From Litoditis marina (taxonomy: Eukaryota > Nematoda > Chromadorea > Rhabditida > Rhabditidae), in NCBI GenBank assembly GCA_964036275.1, contig OZ038433.1, forward strand, positions 35,125,336 through 35,189,335: DNA of 64,000 nucleotides, written 5' to 3'. The notes beneath the pieces are model-generated. The model did not search any database and was not told the origin of the DNA. It was given only the letters and a program-made list of their open reading frames with translations. This document shows positions 36,191 to 48,112 of this stretch, piece after piece; position 1 is the stretch's first letter, and every line of letters starts with the position of its first letter. The translations under genes were made by a program, and so were the position numbers.

Positions 36191-36675
36191 TACCTGTTGT
36201 GCATTTTAAAGAAGTACCGATCCTTCAACGTAAAATCACAACTCTTACATATAAATTCGTGTGTACAGTTGTTTGACAATTGATAAGTGCTGTATTATCT
36301 TTCTAACTGTCTCATATATGATTGTCTGGGTGATAATAAAGCTTGGGGCTAAGAACGTGTTCGAATGGTTGAAAACAGGTGTTGTCCTCTTTCCTAGCGA
36401 AGTCGAGGGATACAACGTTAGTTTTCGTGTTAATTAAGCAGTTCTGATTTCGATGCACGTGCTTGGAAATGAAATTAATCAATAAAACGACAAATCCTTC
36501 GTAAACGCCGTGTTTAGTTACCATATTATTGAAAACTTGGTATCTTTCACAGCAGAAAGTGCTAACGCAGGGTGAACTCTATGCACATGTGTATGGGTTC
36601 TTCTGGAGCGATTTGTTTAATTTTATGGAGCGAGCCCAATCAAATTAAACAAAGTGAGAATAATGTATTCTCTGT

Positions 36676-36768
36676 ATGCATGAAACATCCCGACCTCAAC
36701 GACCAAATAGCCAAATTGAGCTCGGGATAACATCACAACCCGGCCCGGAATGTTTCATGCATACAGCC
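36676..36768. mobile_element. Short MITE with ATGCATGAAAC ends
   Basis: Begins CTGTATGCATGAAACAT and ends ATGTTTCATGCATACAG, about 95 bp. A relative is nested in the SINE at 59.5 kb. No coding capacity. Confidence 0.75.
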
Positions 36769-36989
36769 TCAGAAGTCCACAAAGCCATGACAAGAATTCA
36801 ACAATTCCTCAAACTCTATCTATTGAGAATTATACGTTCCATCGTTGAGAACATCGTAGGATAAACTTGGCAAGGGTGGTCGGGGTTTGGCCAACGACAA
36901 CAGAGACAGAACCAGACCCGAAAAAAACGTAGGTAAGATTCGATTGTTTGATATTGGTTTTTTTTCAATTTCGAACAAGAGACGTTGGG

Positions 36990-37390
36990 AAAATTGAAGT
37001 ATCGCCCCCCACTTCAGTTGGGTCCCTCCCGTAGCACTTCAACCAACCCAAGCTCAACCCAAGCTAACCCAAGCTCAAGTTCAGCCCAAGCTGAAACCTG
37101 AAAATCTAGGAGAGGGGGGTCAAAATTCCACTTCGACATTTACTATTTACCCGCCACCTGGGTCGTCGGGGGGTAGACTTCAATGGTGGGGGGTCAAATT
37201 CCAACGAAGGGGGGGGGGGGGGGGGGCTGAACTTCAATACCGGAAATGTTTACTTTTCACCCCCCCCCCCCCCACCATCAAACTTTTGTATTATAGGTGA
37301 TAAATTGAATTATCACCCCCCGTTGGGGGGGGGGGGATCAAACTACAATTCCCCAAACGCAATACAAATTCAGAAAGATGGGGGGGGGTG
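36990..37390. repeat. G- and C-homopolymer cluster
   Basis: Runs of about 18 G (37206), 14 C (37260), 13 G (37325) and 9 G (37381), with several shorter ones, plus imperfect AACCCAAGCTC repeats near 37050. Likely a degenerate inverted-repeat element. No gene. Confidence 0.8.
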
Positions 37391-37817
37391 TAAAAATTCA
37401 ATGTTCCCGAGACGTTGTTCATCGAGTTCGAAATTCCATATTTATTACAGTTCTAAAGTTCTCGAGCTTTAGAAAATTCCGAGTTCTCGAGTTTTGGGGT
37501 GTTGGAAAATTTTGGGTGTGCAAAATTTCGAGTCGCGATCGAATATCTTTCAGGCCAAGAGTTTCGAGTTTTTGACAGCGACGAAATTTCTAGTTATCGA
37601 GTTTTTCAATCTGGGAAAAATGTAAGTTTCGAGTTTGGAGCTCGACTAGACTCCCCCGCACCTGGCCGAATTCCTACCAGCTCAGATTTGAATTAAAAAC
37701 GGTGTCCTTGATCGTGTTGTCTGATGAGCTGACTGTCAATACATCGCCCACCATAAAACCTAACCCCGTTAATGAAGAGTTGTGTGCCTCACTTGAGACC
37801 GTGACGTTGTATGTACT
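37391..37817. other. AT-rich stretch with repeated CGAGTTT motifs
   Basis: Many TCGAGTTT/TCGAGTTCT motifs; related fragments appear at 38040-38130 and 42470-42560. Probably a dispersed repeat. No coding evidence. Confidence 0.45.
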
Positions 37818-37915
37818 GTGGTACCGATTATCTCTAACGACTCCCTGTAAGCAATCATGTTCGTTACAATAATTGCCAGTTATTATAATAATTGTATTTG
37901 TCAATAAGGGTGCTG
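37818..37915 (+). promoter_or_regulatory. Conserved receptor upstream block
   Basis: About 240-340 bp before the ATG at 38155. Core CTAACGACTCCCTGTAAGCA, then ATTGCCAGTTATTATAATAA and GTCAATAAGGGTG, the last also present in the 28.3-kb block. Confidence 0.6.
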
Positions 37916-38154
37916 AATGGCTCCCCCGCTGCACGTCGATTTTTACCTGTCGATTCTTAAAGTGTGAGGAGAAGTTACTGTATGTTTTCACGAGCGTGTG
38001 AAAGAAGGTATAGATGTTCAACATGTACTGGTGATTGTTAATCGAGTGGAAAATTTCCAGTTTTTCGTACTCGTATTTTCGAGTTATTTCGAGTTTATTC
38101 GAATTTCAAGCTTGACTTTCACAACCCTAATGGCTATTCATTGCAGGCAGGATC

Positions 38155-40511
38155 ATGACGTTTAAGGAATGCTTTTCGACTGACAGTGTTGGTGCTTATG
38201 CTCTATATGCTTTAGGTATAGTTGGATCTATTACTAACTTGTTCACTATTTATATACACTTTTCAAGCGATACTAAACCAATGAGACCATTTTCTTATTG
38301 TCTTCTCAATGTTCAGGTTAGCAAATGGTTTATTGAATGGTTTTCAGTCTGCTAGTGAAACCAGCAACGTTTCACAAACGGCGTGTGCAACTTCAATCGA
38401 GAAAATTTTGGTTTCGCTCCGACTGTCCTTGCTATTACAATTTTTTTCATGGAAAACATCAACTTATTTTTTTATAATTCTCTGTTTTTTTTGAAGCATA
38501 ATGACCTCATTCCAAACTTCCAGATCACCAACACAGCCACTCTCGCTGTTTTCGCACTAATACTGGCACCAGTGGAAGTGAATCTCGTCAAGGTTGACTG
38601 TGGTATCCTCACATATTTCTTCGACGTATCCAACAAAATGTCTTGGGTTTGTGTTTTGTTTTGTTAAATCTAAATGTCATTTTGTTAAAAGCTCTTTCAT
38701 CCTCAACAGAAGGTGTGTTTCAAATTCGGTGTATACATTTGACTCCTGGTGAAATTAATTATGGTGACTTAGGAGATCAGACCATATTTCACCAATCTTC
38801 ATCATATTTTGCAGGTGATGCGCATATATGGTCATATACCTAAACTGTCGTGGTAGATTAGATCAAAAACTAAAAAACGAGTGTGGCATGAACGTTGATA
38901 AGTGTTTTTTTTGTCACTTCTGTGGGAAACACTGACAAATCCTCGACGGTGAACATGGAAAGATTCTCTGGGAGCACCCGACCCAACACTACAACAGTAA
39001 TGAGTGAATTTGAACTGTTTAATTTCATCAAACCTATATTTATAGAGTATTCAAGCATTTTTCTTCGTCTTGGCCATGTCTGCCAGTATGCTGGCACTCT
39101 GTGTCCTACACCAAACGGTCGAAATGCCATTTTCCAATTGGAAAATTGCCGAGAATAAAACTACCCATGCAATACTCATCTTATATGCAAGTTCCGTTTT
39201 TCTTTTGGCTCAGATTTGGTACGGGATCTGGACTCACGATAGAATTGAGGTACGGAGACGGATAGATTGTAAAACGTTATGCATATGATTGAAAAGATAT
39301 GCATATTAGCACGTAGATTGTGTGTATCAGACGTAGTATCTGCGAGTCATTGAACTCATTTAACATGTTCATAGTTCGGCAATCCTCGATGATTATGCCT
39401 AGGAGTGTGCCTCGTCCTGCAATTCATTACCTTAACGGCTCCCAACTACCCAGGGAACATTCAACAGTGTTGCAGGACTCTACAATGGAAATGTTGGTTG
39501 GCGAACCGTGGACCATTCCTATAATGATTGCGTATTTTGGGGAGGCAGTGTTTGCCACTGTTGTATACTTTCATACATTTTACTCATTTCGACGCGATAA
39601 AACGAGTTCGCCTGTCACAATGAAAATGAAGGAAGGACTAATCAAGGCAAACGCGGTTATGGTATGTCAAATTTCTACTAGGGACACCTCAGTAAAAAGT
39701 TCTTGTGTTTTTCTGTAATTGAGGAATTATGAATTTTATTTGTTTCAACAGGTATTTTTTTAGTTGGCCATTCCTTTAATAAGCTCTTCTCTGCTTTCTG
39801 TTCTCTTGGGCGTATGGGAAACTCCACTCTGGAACTATCCGAGTGAGTTTTAAATTGACGAGCAGAGTTATGATCATATTAAATGATATAAAAAGTCTTA
39901 TTTTCTGTATTATGAGCAAGATTCATATTGCTGATACTTTCTCGATTTGAAATTATAATTCGAACCGACAATGAACCAATGAGGATCGGACAAACAGCAA
40001 CAGCAAAGTAGTTGGAAACACTTTTTGCTTAGCGATGGCTCAGATCATGGAATTGTCTCCGGCAGTAATGTTTGATGTGCATTTCAATCACTACTGTGGA
40101 ACAGCCATATAACAAGCCTACAAGTCCATCCTAAATTACATTTAGAAACATGGTACGCCGTTGCATAAGGTGTACAAATTCATATACTGTTACTCAGCTG
40201 CACACTCACGTGAAACATGTTGAACACAGCAGAATTTAGAAACGTGCAATGACAAAGTGCACGATTCCTCATTAGAATGCAAACTTTACGTGACTATTCA
40301 ATTTACTTCTAGTATAGTTTGCTTTCCAGAAGTGATGCAAGGTATGCGAGTACTCTCGCACATTCACCTACCGCTAATCAACCTGTGTTACCTGCTCTAT
40401 GTGAATCCCTACAAAGAACGAGCAAAATCCTTGTTATGCCCGTGCTATAAAAGCGAAGTTGTCCATGTTTCGGTTTCCAACAGCAGAAGCCAAAACAGTT
40501 TTAATCATTGA
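38155..40511 (+). CDS. Seven-helix chemoreceptor, Str superfamily (Srh/Sri-like), intact
   Basis: Six exons: 38155-38316, 38524-38646, 39046-39249, 39476-39661, 39764-39842 and 40330-40511 (TGA), giving 311 residues in one frame. TM1 lies at residues 15-36 (ALGIVGSITNLF), TM2 near 58-75 (ALILAPVEVNL), TM3 and TM4 in exon 3 with LHQTVEMPFSNWKI between, TM5 in exon 4, TM6 in exon 5 (PLISSSLLSVLLG), and TM7 in exon 6, ending in YVNPYKERAKSLL and a short Ser/Asn-rich tail. The exon 5 acceptor is chosen to give the 79-nt length seen in most paralogs. An AG acceptor-like site lies just before the ATG. Inferred role: chemosensory GPCR. Confidence 0.88.
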
Positions 40512-41082
40512 GAGAAGAACTCACTATTAACTTATCTAACGGACAGTTTCTATAACTAGTTTTGAGAATGAGAATTGTTTCTTGAAATGTAAATTAAACC
40601 ACGATTTTATCAGTTTAACCAAAAGTTGTTCAATAGTGGTGTTTCGTTACCGTATTATTGCAAGCTTGTTCATTTCTACAGTGCAAACGGCCCATGTATT
40701 CGTAATGGGTTATATAACACCCAACAGAACATTATCTCTGGTCAATACACTCAATTAATATTTCATCGTTTCATATTCATTTGTTCAGAACCATTATCTC
40801 AATAAGTATTGTTATTGCAGTTATCAGAGTTTTTGACAAGCTCCGCAAATTGTAGATTCGGAGATATTCGGAAATTGTAGAATTATAGAGCTCCATGTAC
40901 ATTCGACAATGTCCACCTCTAATTCAATAAATATTCTCTTCCAAGAATGACTGAATGGGCTGAAAAAGAAGAGGCAGCATACGGAAACCTCACATTCTTA
41001 CCAACTGTTATTTGCCGAAACACACACACTTGTTTCAACAATCACTTCATATTAACACATGCGAGTGATTCACATATTTCAT

Positions 41083-41310
41083 ATTTATTCATTCACTTCG
41101 CTTCGTTCCGAGGCGGTGATCATCATACATATCACAGATCTTTGTAGCAGCAGCTTCTTCTGAGGTCTTGGTCCCTTTCCTTCATAGAAGACTTCATGGT
41201 GGACTATCGGATGCTCTTATGGCATTGATCCAGTGACATGCGAGAAACTTCTTGGAGGGAGGGGGGAGAGAACTGCTTGTGAAACATGCATTCCTGTTGG
41301 GAATACGGGT
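41083..41310. mobile_element. Dispersed repeat D, copy 2
   Basis: Shares TTCATTCACTTCGCT, GAGGCGGTGATCATCATAC and ATCCAGTGACATGCGAG with 19770-19985; no ORF. Confidence 0.7.
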
Positions 41311-41399
41311 AATGGGATAGAGGGAGGAGAGGGGGTCGTAAGAGTATGAAACTGCTGGCCAACTCATCTTAACATCGGCTTATTTACATATTTTACATA

Positions 41400-41640
41400 T
41401 TCTTTCATTCACGTCACTTCGTTACGAGGCGGTGATCATCATACACGTCACAAATCTTCGTTGTGGTAGCTTCTTCTGGGTTGTTCTTGGTCCCTTTCCT
41501 TCATAGAAGACTTCATGGTGGTTTATCGAATGCTCTGATGTCATTGACCCAGTGACATGCGAGCAACTTATTGGAAGGAGGGGAAAGAGAACTGCTTACG
41601 ACGTGTATTCCTGTTATTGGCTATTACTCATATAATTTAA
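41400..41640. mobile_element. Dispersed repeat D, copy 3
   Basis: A second copy 0.1 kb after copy 2 in the same orientation, with the same landmarks and small differences. Confidence 0.7.
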
Positions 41641-42642
41641 AAATGACATCTGGCATCCTTATTTTAGGAATGTCAGACAACAAACCCTGCTCGTTAAACA
41701 CACGTAAACACGTTCACAACAGTGTTACTTTATCAAAGTGGTCACTTGTGCTTGTAGTTTACACGGGAGTGAACGCCATCATTAAACACCGAACACCTCA
41801 CTTCTTTTGAACGTACATGAATAACGGTAATGCATATATTTTTACTTAGAAATGCCAATCGTGTTTGCAGTTTGCTCTTGCATGAACGGAAAAAAACTTC
41901 TGAGAAAAAGTATGATAAAATGTTAGGGTACAAGAGCCCCATTCATTCAAAGATAAATATCGAATAAATCTGCGGTGAGAGCACCACTGGGTTAATTTGA
42001 ACTTTTTCACGTACAAATTGATTGATGTTTTGTCTTTATCAAAAGATACTACATTTACACATCACAGCATCACTTGATTCCTTGCTTGATTTGAACGTTT
42101 TTTCACATACAACTTAATTCATTCATTTTACTAGATCGAAGAAGTATATCAATTGCTCAATATCAAGCATTCTGATGTAGAAGGCTTCACACTTCAGGTC
42201 CATTTCTCACTGAACCCGGTATGCGATATGCCGATTCGCCCAAATTGTTCCGCCCATTTGACGTGAAGAGACTTGGGGTAACGTGACTTTACTCGTACAA
42301 ACTAATACCATTGTATGGCAAACGTGTTGAGTGTGAGCTCGGTGTATTTCTCATCCTTCCCTTTTGAGATCTATAGATATTATGAGTATCTTGGTGTTTG
42401 GAGTCAAAATTTTAGTTGGTTCAATCTGGTGGCCTCGTTCAATTGTCACAGAATGGGCTCTTAATAGGGCTGTCAACCGAATTCAAAGTTTAGAATTTTC
42501 GAGTTCTTGAACATTTTGAGTCGTTTTTCGAGTTTTTCAAGTTTGACTTTAACGATTCTAGCTTATATGCTGGGGATTTCTCATTCGGCCAGATTATTTT
42601 TATGTGATTTTCTCGCTAGTGCAATTGCAAGTCGTTCTATGT

Positions 42643-42740
42643 ACTATCGCCCCAACTAGTGCTAACTATTCCCTGTTAGCAATTATATGACCGTCGCGAT
42701 CTATGTGAAATAGTGGTAATTTGCTAATATAATTATAATA
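42643..42740 (+). promoter_or_regulatory. Conserved receptor upstream block
   Basis: About 770-865 bp before the ATG at 43508. Clearest core, GTGCTAACTATTCCCTGTTA followed by GCAATTATAT, then GGTAATTTGCTAATATAATT at about 42715. Confidence 0.6.
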
Positions 42741-43507
42741 GTAGTGCACAAAAATGCATGTCCTATCGTTAATGATAAGGCAAACAGGTTAAATTACCGC
42801 AATTCGACTGGGATCATGTAGACTGCTCTAAAAACGGTAATTTCATGAAAAAAAGTTATAGATGACGCCTCATCACAGCGACCACTGGCAAATACTCCTA
42901 TCATTTTTCTGTAATAAAATCGAAATATTTCTCTCAACTGAAGATGCATGAAATTCCATATATTTTTCACGCTCTCTTTCGCGTAATAAATCATCATCAG
43001 AATGTGAATGTTGGAACAGTGAAAGCGTTTTTCACTCGCTGGACATAGCAACCTTTTTTCCAATTCAATAAACTTTATCAACAGGTCGAAGTCTACTCTG
43101 GAAAGTTCTTTCATTCGAAGATTTGATGAAGACGAAGAAAACAAAATGAGCCTGATTTCATCGAATACGCAAAATACGTTTGATATCTGATTTTTTTCAC
43201 CGAAAAATAGCGTAACCTGTTTTTTTTCCTTTTTCGTGCTGTTGTTAGTTCTCTTTTCGTTTGTACAATTTATGATTGAAGCGAATTTGGTGATTCTCGT
43301 TTTTTTGTAGTTCTCCGTGATATTTAGGGTAGACAGGTTTTGAAGAATTAATTTCGAGTTCTCTGATGAAAACAGTTATTTCAATTTTTCTCAGTTATAC
43401 CACAGTCATTGACATTTCATACTGTTGGCGAGGGCACACACATGTGAAACAAAGTATCAAATTGTGAATCCTTGTTACTGTTCTTTATCTTTGGTCCATT
43501 ACAGCAA

Positions 43508-45345
43508 ATGACGTTTACCAAATGTTTTGCGACTTACAATGTTGGTGTTTATGGTATTTACATCTTGGGCATAGTTGGATCAACTACTAACTGCTTCACC
43601 ATATTTGTACACTTTTCAAGCGATACGAAAACTATGCGACCCTTCTCTTACTGTCTTCTAAATGTCCTGGAAAGCACGAAATTTGTTGCAACATTTTTTA
43701 ACCTTCACGTTTGACGCAGAAAGAGGCAAACGAGGTAGACGGTTGTATTTTTTCATTCATTGATGAACTGGGTTCGCAAAATCTGAAAAACTGTATCGCT
43801 TAATAATGCATCACCAAAACCCTCTCAGATTGAATCTGTATTTGTGTATTTTCGAATAAACTCTTGCTAGAGTGAGAAAATGGGCGACAAATATTCACGA
43901 AGAAGCAATATCATCAAGTAAACCGCCCTAAAGCTATACGCAACTGGAAACGTGTACTTGGCTCGCCTACCGAAACCTTACAGTGTATTCGCAACTGTAT
44001 GTGAATGATTACATATCCACAAAAAAAGGTGGCAAACATTTTTCGAAAGAGAAGCAATCAAAGAATATTGATAAGATGATGTGAAGCGTATGAGTGAAAC
44101 CGTGAACACTACCACCTGTAACTACGCTTCTAGATCTCAAACTCAGCGACCTTGATTTATTTCACACTACTATTGGCACCCGTGGAGGTGGATCTCGTCA
44201 AACCAAATTGTGGCTTCATCACGTACTTTTTCCAAATTTCCAACAAAATTTCTTGGGTGCGTGTTTAACTTTGAGCTTGACAAAATGAATTAAAAATTCA
44301 AAATGCAAATCAGTCGAGTACTCGAATAAACTGTCTAGGTAGAAAACCTCTCGTGTATCTCGGTCATATATAGATATAGAAATTTTTAGATACGGATCTT
44401 TACGTATACAGACATTTGTTGACCGAAACACAATTGTGAACTGAAGTTGATTAATCAGTATTCCCGCTGAAGAAATATAACATAATTCTATAAGTTTTAT
44501 TGAAAAGTACTATTTCAATTTGTAGCAGCACTGCGGTCGACGGCAGTTGATTGTTTCAACCTCTTCTTTTAATAATTTGTTTTTTGTTCACAGAGTATTC
44601 AAGAATCTTTCTTTGTGTTGACCATGGCGGCCGGTATGCTGACGCTCTGTGTTCTACATGAAACAGTCGCCTTGCCGTTTTCCAATTAGAAAATACCAGA
44701 AAAGTTTACAACTTACGCAGTCTATATCCAATATGCCTGTTTCTTGTTTCTTCTGGCAGAGACCTTGTACGGGATATGGACTCAGGATAGGATTGAGGTT
44801 TGTTCCGTTCAACCTCCGAGAAAGATGCATCTAGTAATTTAGTGATACACTAAGAAACGTGAAAATAATCAATCTTTATCTCAATTTGTGATTTTCATCA
44901 AGTTATGGATAATATTTGACCACCGTCTAAATTTATGAATGCCCAAACTTGATTCTCTTTACATGTGGTCAAAAAGGTGGTGTTCGGATAGTTCAGGTCA
45001 ATAACATTTTCATGAAACTTTTCAAAGCTAACGCAGTCATGGTGTGTCAACATTTCAGAATATCGTATAAGGCATCTTGAAAGAAATCACGATAACACCC
45101 GTAAAGCAGACCGTGAAGCTCAGGATGAAAATGTAAATAAACTCAAACAGATTCATCTGAATCAGTTTCTTTATTCACGTGAAACTCAATTATTCTTATC
45201 ATAAAAACGAAACAGATTCAAAATGATTCAAATAGTTCGTTCTCATTTTCTTGACAATGTTTGGAGTTAAAACTGTAAGGTTTGTAGTTGAGTATCCCTT
45301 TGATAAGTTCCTCTATTTTAACCCTTCTCTTGGAGGTATGGCCTA
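43508..45345 (+). pseudogene. Chemoreceptor pseudogene, truncated in exon 5
   Basis: Exon 1 (43508-43669) is open, but its donor reads GAAAGC instead of GT. Exon 2 (44134-44256) is open. Exon 3 (44594-44797) has TAG where paralogs have the Trp of FSNWKIP or FSKWKIP. Exon 4 is reduced to its last codons (KANAVM, about 45025-45042, still followed by GTGTGT). Exon 5 starts at 45288 and is cut near 45345 where the second palindrome begins. A displaced, inverted exon 6 at 46475-46658 may be its missing end. Confidence 0.85.
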
Positions 45346-45349
45346 CTAC

Positions 45350-46375
45350 GGTTTTTTTACCCTATTTTTCGATCTTCGTTTATTTTTATTTTCTGGCTAG
45401 AGTACGTATCTTTCACGCTCACATGTGAATATGATGTGTTTGTACCACCGTTGCGAAATTCTCGGGGATAGCAGATCAATGAAAAGTGGAAGTTTGGAGC
45501 CAGTTCAATCGAAAAAGTCAACATGCGACCCGCCCCATAGTTTCAGTTCATGAGCGTCACCAGGAAGAAATGTTCGGGTATGAAGTTTTAGTATTCACAC
45601 CTGTGCATTGAGAAGACAGTACGAAAAGGGTCGGATTGGTTTTGTTTCGCTGGAAAAGTATACGAATATAGTGAATATGTTGAAAACTGTCCCAATTATA
45701 CCCAACATGTAAAGACCGTAGACACCAACACTGTCATTAGCAGAACATTCTGAGAAGTTCATGCTTTTTCTGTAAGGGACACGCCAATTATAAAACTTTC
45801 ATCAGAAGATAAAACATCTAGTTACTTTGTATAACTATACAAGAAAATGTCTCACGAAGCTATCCAAAATCTACGGCTATATATAACATATCAGAATAAA
45901 ATCATGTATCTTTCAAGAGTTTTCAATTTACAACATAACCGATAGCCAAATTTAACACTACACCAAATTTAACACCAAATTTAACACGTCTACAAATGAT
46001 CACATTCCCAAAGTTTTCCAGAGTGAAATATATATCATAGTTTTGAGAATTGACACATGGCATCTTTCTAGTTTAATCTTTGACACAGCACACAACGTGA
46101 TCAACACAAGTACATTAATATTTTATTGGTAATTGTATCATAACTGTGTAACGACCCAAACTAATGTTGTTCGTGCAAAAAGTACATGGAGAGAATAAAA
46201 ATGCTGAGAGCGCCCAACAATCATCATGATCGGTATAATTATACTAGCAAATCACCACTCTATCGCAGATATCAGCCGGTTAGCAGAGAGTGATAAGCAG
46301 AAATGGATGTCAAATTGTTGATCCTGGTTAAAACTTATTCAGTGCCTTTCTCTTTATCAGCTAGTTCAACAGAGT
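45350..46375. repeat. Left arm of the second palindrome
   Basis: Reverse complement of about 47033-48112, with small indels. It carries an inverted copy of exon 1 of the 47.7-kb gene (45601-45762) and of its upstream block (about 46240-46290). Confidence 0.85.
45601..45762 (-). pseudogene. Inverted duplicate of a chemoreceptor exon 1
   Basis: 162 nt, open from ATG at 45762 to the donor, nearly identical to exon 1 at 47702-47863 (FSECSANDSVGVYGLYML). No other exons follow on this strand, so it is an orphan exon. Confidence 0.8.
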
Positions 46376-46474
46376 TGTTCACTTTACATGGTACAAATAG
46401 AATCAACAATTCACAATACGCGTTCTTCCTGAACGTGAAACTAGCACCGACAAGGTACGTGAATGATAACACAT

Positions 46475-46658
46475 CCATTAGGAGTTCCAACTGTTATGGC
46501 TTCTGCTGTTCGAGACCGAAATGGGAGTCACTTTTGTCTAAAGGTAGAAGCATAATAGAGTTTTTGCTCGTTCTTTGTAGGGTTTCACGTAGACCAAGTA
46601 ACACAGGTTTATCAGCGGTAGGTGTATGTGAGACAATACACGCATACCCATAACTTCT
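46475..46658 (-). pseudogene. Inverted orphan chemoreceptor exon 6
   Basis: In the spacer of the second palindrome. The minus strand reads TM7 (MRVLSHIHLPL) and YVKPYKERAK, preceded by a TTCAG acceptor. A stop interrupts the tail. Possibly the displaced end of the 43.5-kb pseudogene. Confidence 0.75.
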
Positions 46659-47032
46659 GAAAAAGCAAGGTTGCGTTCGTTTTCTTAGTTCATGAAGAAC
46701 TCCAGATGAACATGTTTAGAATCTCGGAAAATCTCCCACAATCTTGGGGTAGAGGCGACAAATATCACTTTTCAAATACTATTTTGCTCATTCGTCTGAT
46801 TAACATTTTGTTCGTCTGAGCTTTTTTTTCATCTGAGCTACTTGATATGCCTCTCGGAAAAATGACAGATTAGGAACTTTTCTACTTGGTTGCATTGTTT
46901 TCACAAGAATGTTTGATGTGGAAAAAGCGTGTGCGACGAAAACAAAGGAAGTGTAGTCTGCATAACAGCTCCCAGAACGAAAAACAGCGCCCCGTCCTTC
47001 AGTTGAACTTTTCATTCGTTTTTTGCACCGAT

Positions 47033-48112
47033 CTGTTGAACTAGCTGATAAAGAGAAAGGCACTGAATAGGTTTTAATCAAGATTAACAATTTGATATTC
47101 AGTTCTGCTAATCACTCCCTGCTAACCGGCTGATATCTGCGATAGAGTGGTGATTTGCTAGTATAATTATACCGATCATGATGATTGTTGGGCGCTCTCA
47201 GCATTTTTATTCTCTCCATGTACTTTTTGCACGAACAACATTAGTTTGAGTCGTTACACAGTTATGATACAATTACCAATAAAATATTGATGTACTTGTG
47301 TTGATCACGTTGTGTGCTGTGTCAAAGATTAAACTAGAAAGATGCAAGTGTCAATTCTCAAAACTAGAATTTTTTTGAAATCTCGATTTTTGCGTTTTTT
47401 GTTTTGTAGACCGTGTTTAGCCAACGATCTTACCACTGCCGTTTGATGTAGTAAGAGTTCAAGTATGATATATATTTCACTCTGGAAAACTTTGGAAATT
47501 TGATCATTTGTAGACAATATGGTGTTAAATTTGGCTATCGGTTATGTTGTAAATTGAAAACTCTTGAAAGATACATGATTTTATTCTGATATGTTATATA
47601 TAGGCTTCGTGAGAAATTGTCTTGTATAGTTATACAAAGTAACTAGATTTTTTATCTTCTGATGAAAGTTTTATAATTGGCGTGTACCTTACAGAAAAAG
47701 CATGAACTTCTCAGAATGTTTCGCTAATGACAGTGTTGGTGTCTACGGTCTTTACATGTTGGGTATAATTGGGACAGTTTTCAACATATTCACTATATTC
47801 GTATACTTTTCCAGCGAAACAAAACCAATCCGACCCTTTTCGTACTGTCTTCTCAATGGACAGGTGTGAATACTAAAACTTCATACCCGAACATTCCTTC
47901 CTGGTGACGCTCATGAACTGAAACTATGGGGCGAGTCGCATGTTGACTTTTTCGATTGAACTGACTCCAAACTTCCACTTTTCATTGATCTGCTATCGCC
48001 GAGAACTTTCGCAACGGTGGTACAAACACAGTCATATTCACGTGTGAGCGTGAAAGATACGTACTCTAGCCAGAAAATAAAAATAAACGAAGATCGAAAA
48101 ATAGGGTAAAAA
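47033..48112. repeat. Right arm of the second palindrome
   Basis: Mirror of 45350-46375. Includes the upstream block and exon 1 of the intact 47.7-kb receptor and ends inside its intron 1. The presence of the functional gene suggests this is the source arm. Confidence 0.85.
47101..47175 (+). promoter_or_regulatory. Conserved receptor upstream block
   Basis: About 525-600 bp before the ATG at 47702. Core CTAATCACTCCCTGCTAACC, then GTGATTTGCTAGTATAATTA about 40 bp later. Confidence 0.6.

Larger units (their letters stand above)
40512..42642. other. Intergenic region with dispersed repeats
   Basis: Contains repeat D copies at 41083-41310 and 41400-41640 and a CGAGTTT-type fragment at 42470-42560. 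No supported gene. Confidence 0.55.

Noticed and set aside
42794..43144. 116-codon minus-strand ORF between receptors
   Set aside because: No recognisable domain, and it lies in the upstream region of a pseudogene; probably chance.
46303..46653. 116-codon plus-strand ORF with a hydrophobic start
   Set aside because: Its 3' half is the antisense of an inverted receptor exon 6 and its 5' half is palindrome-arm sequence.
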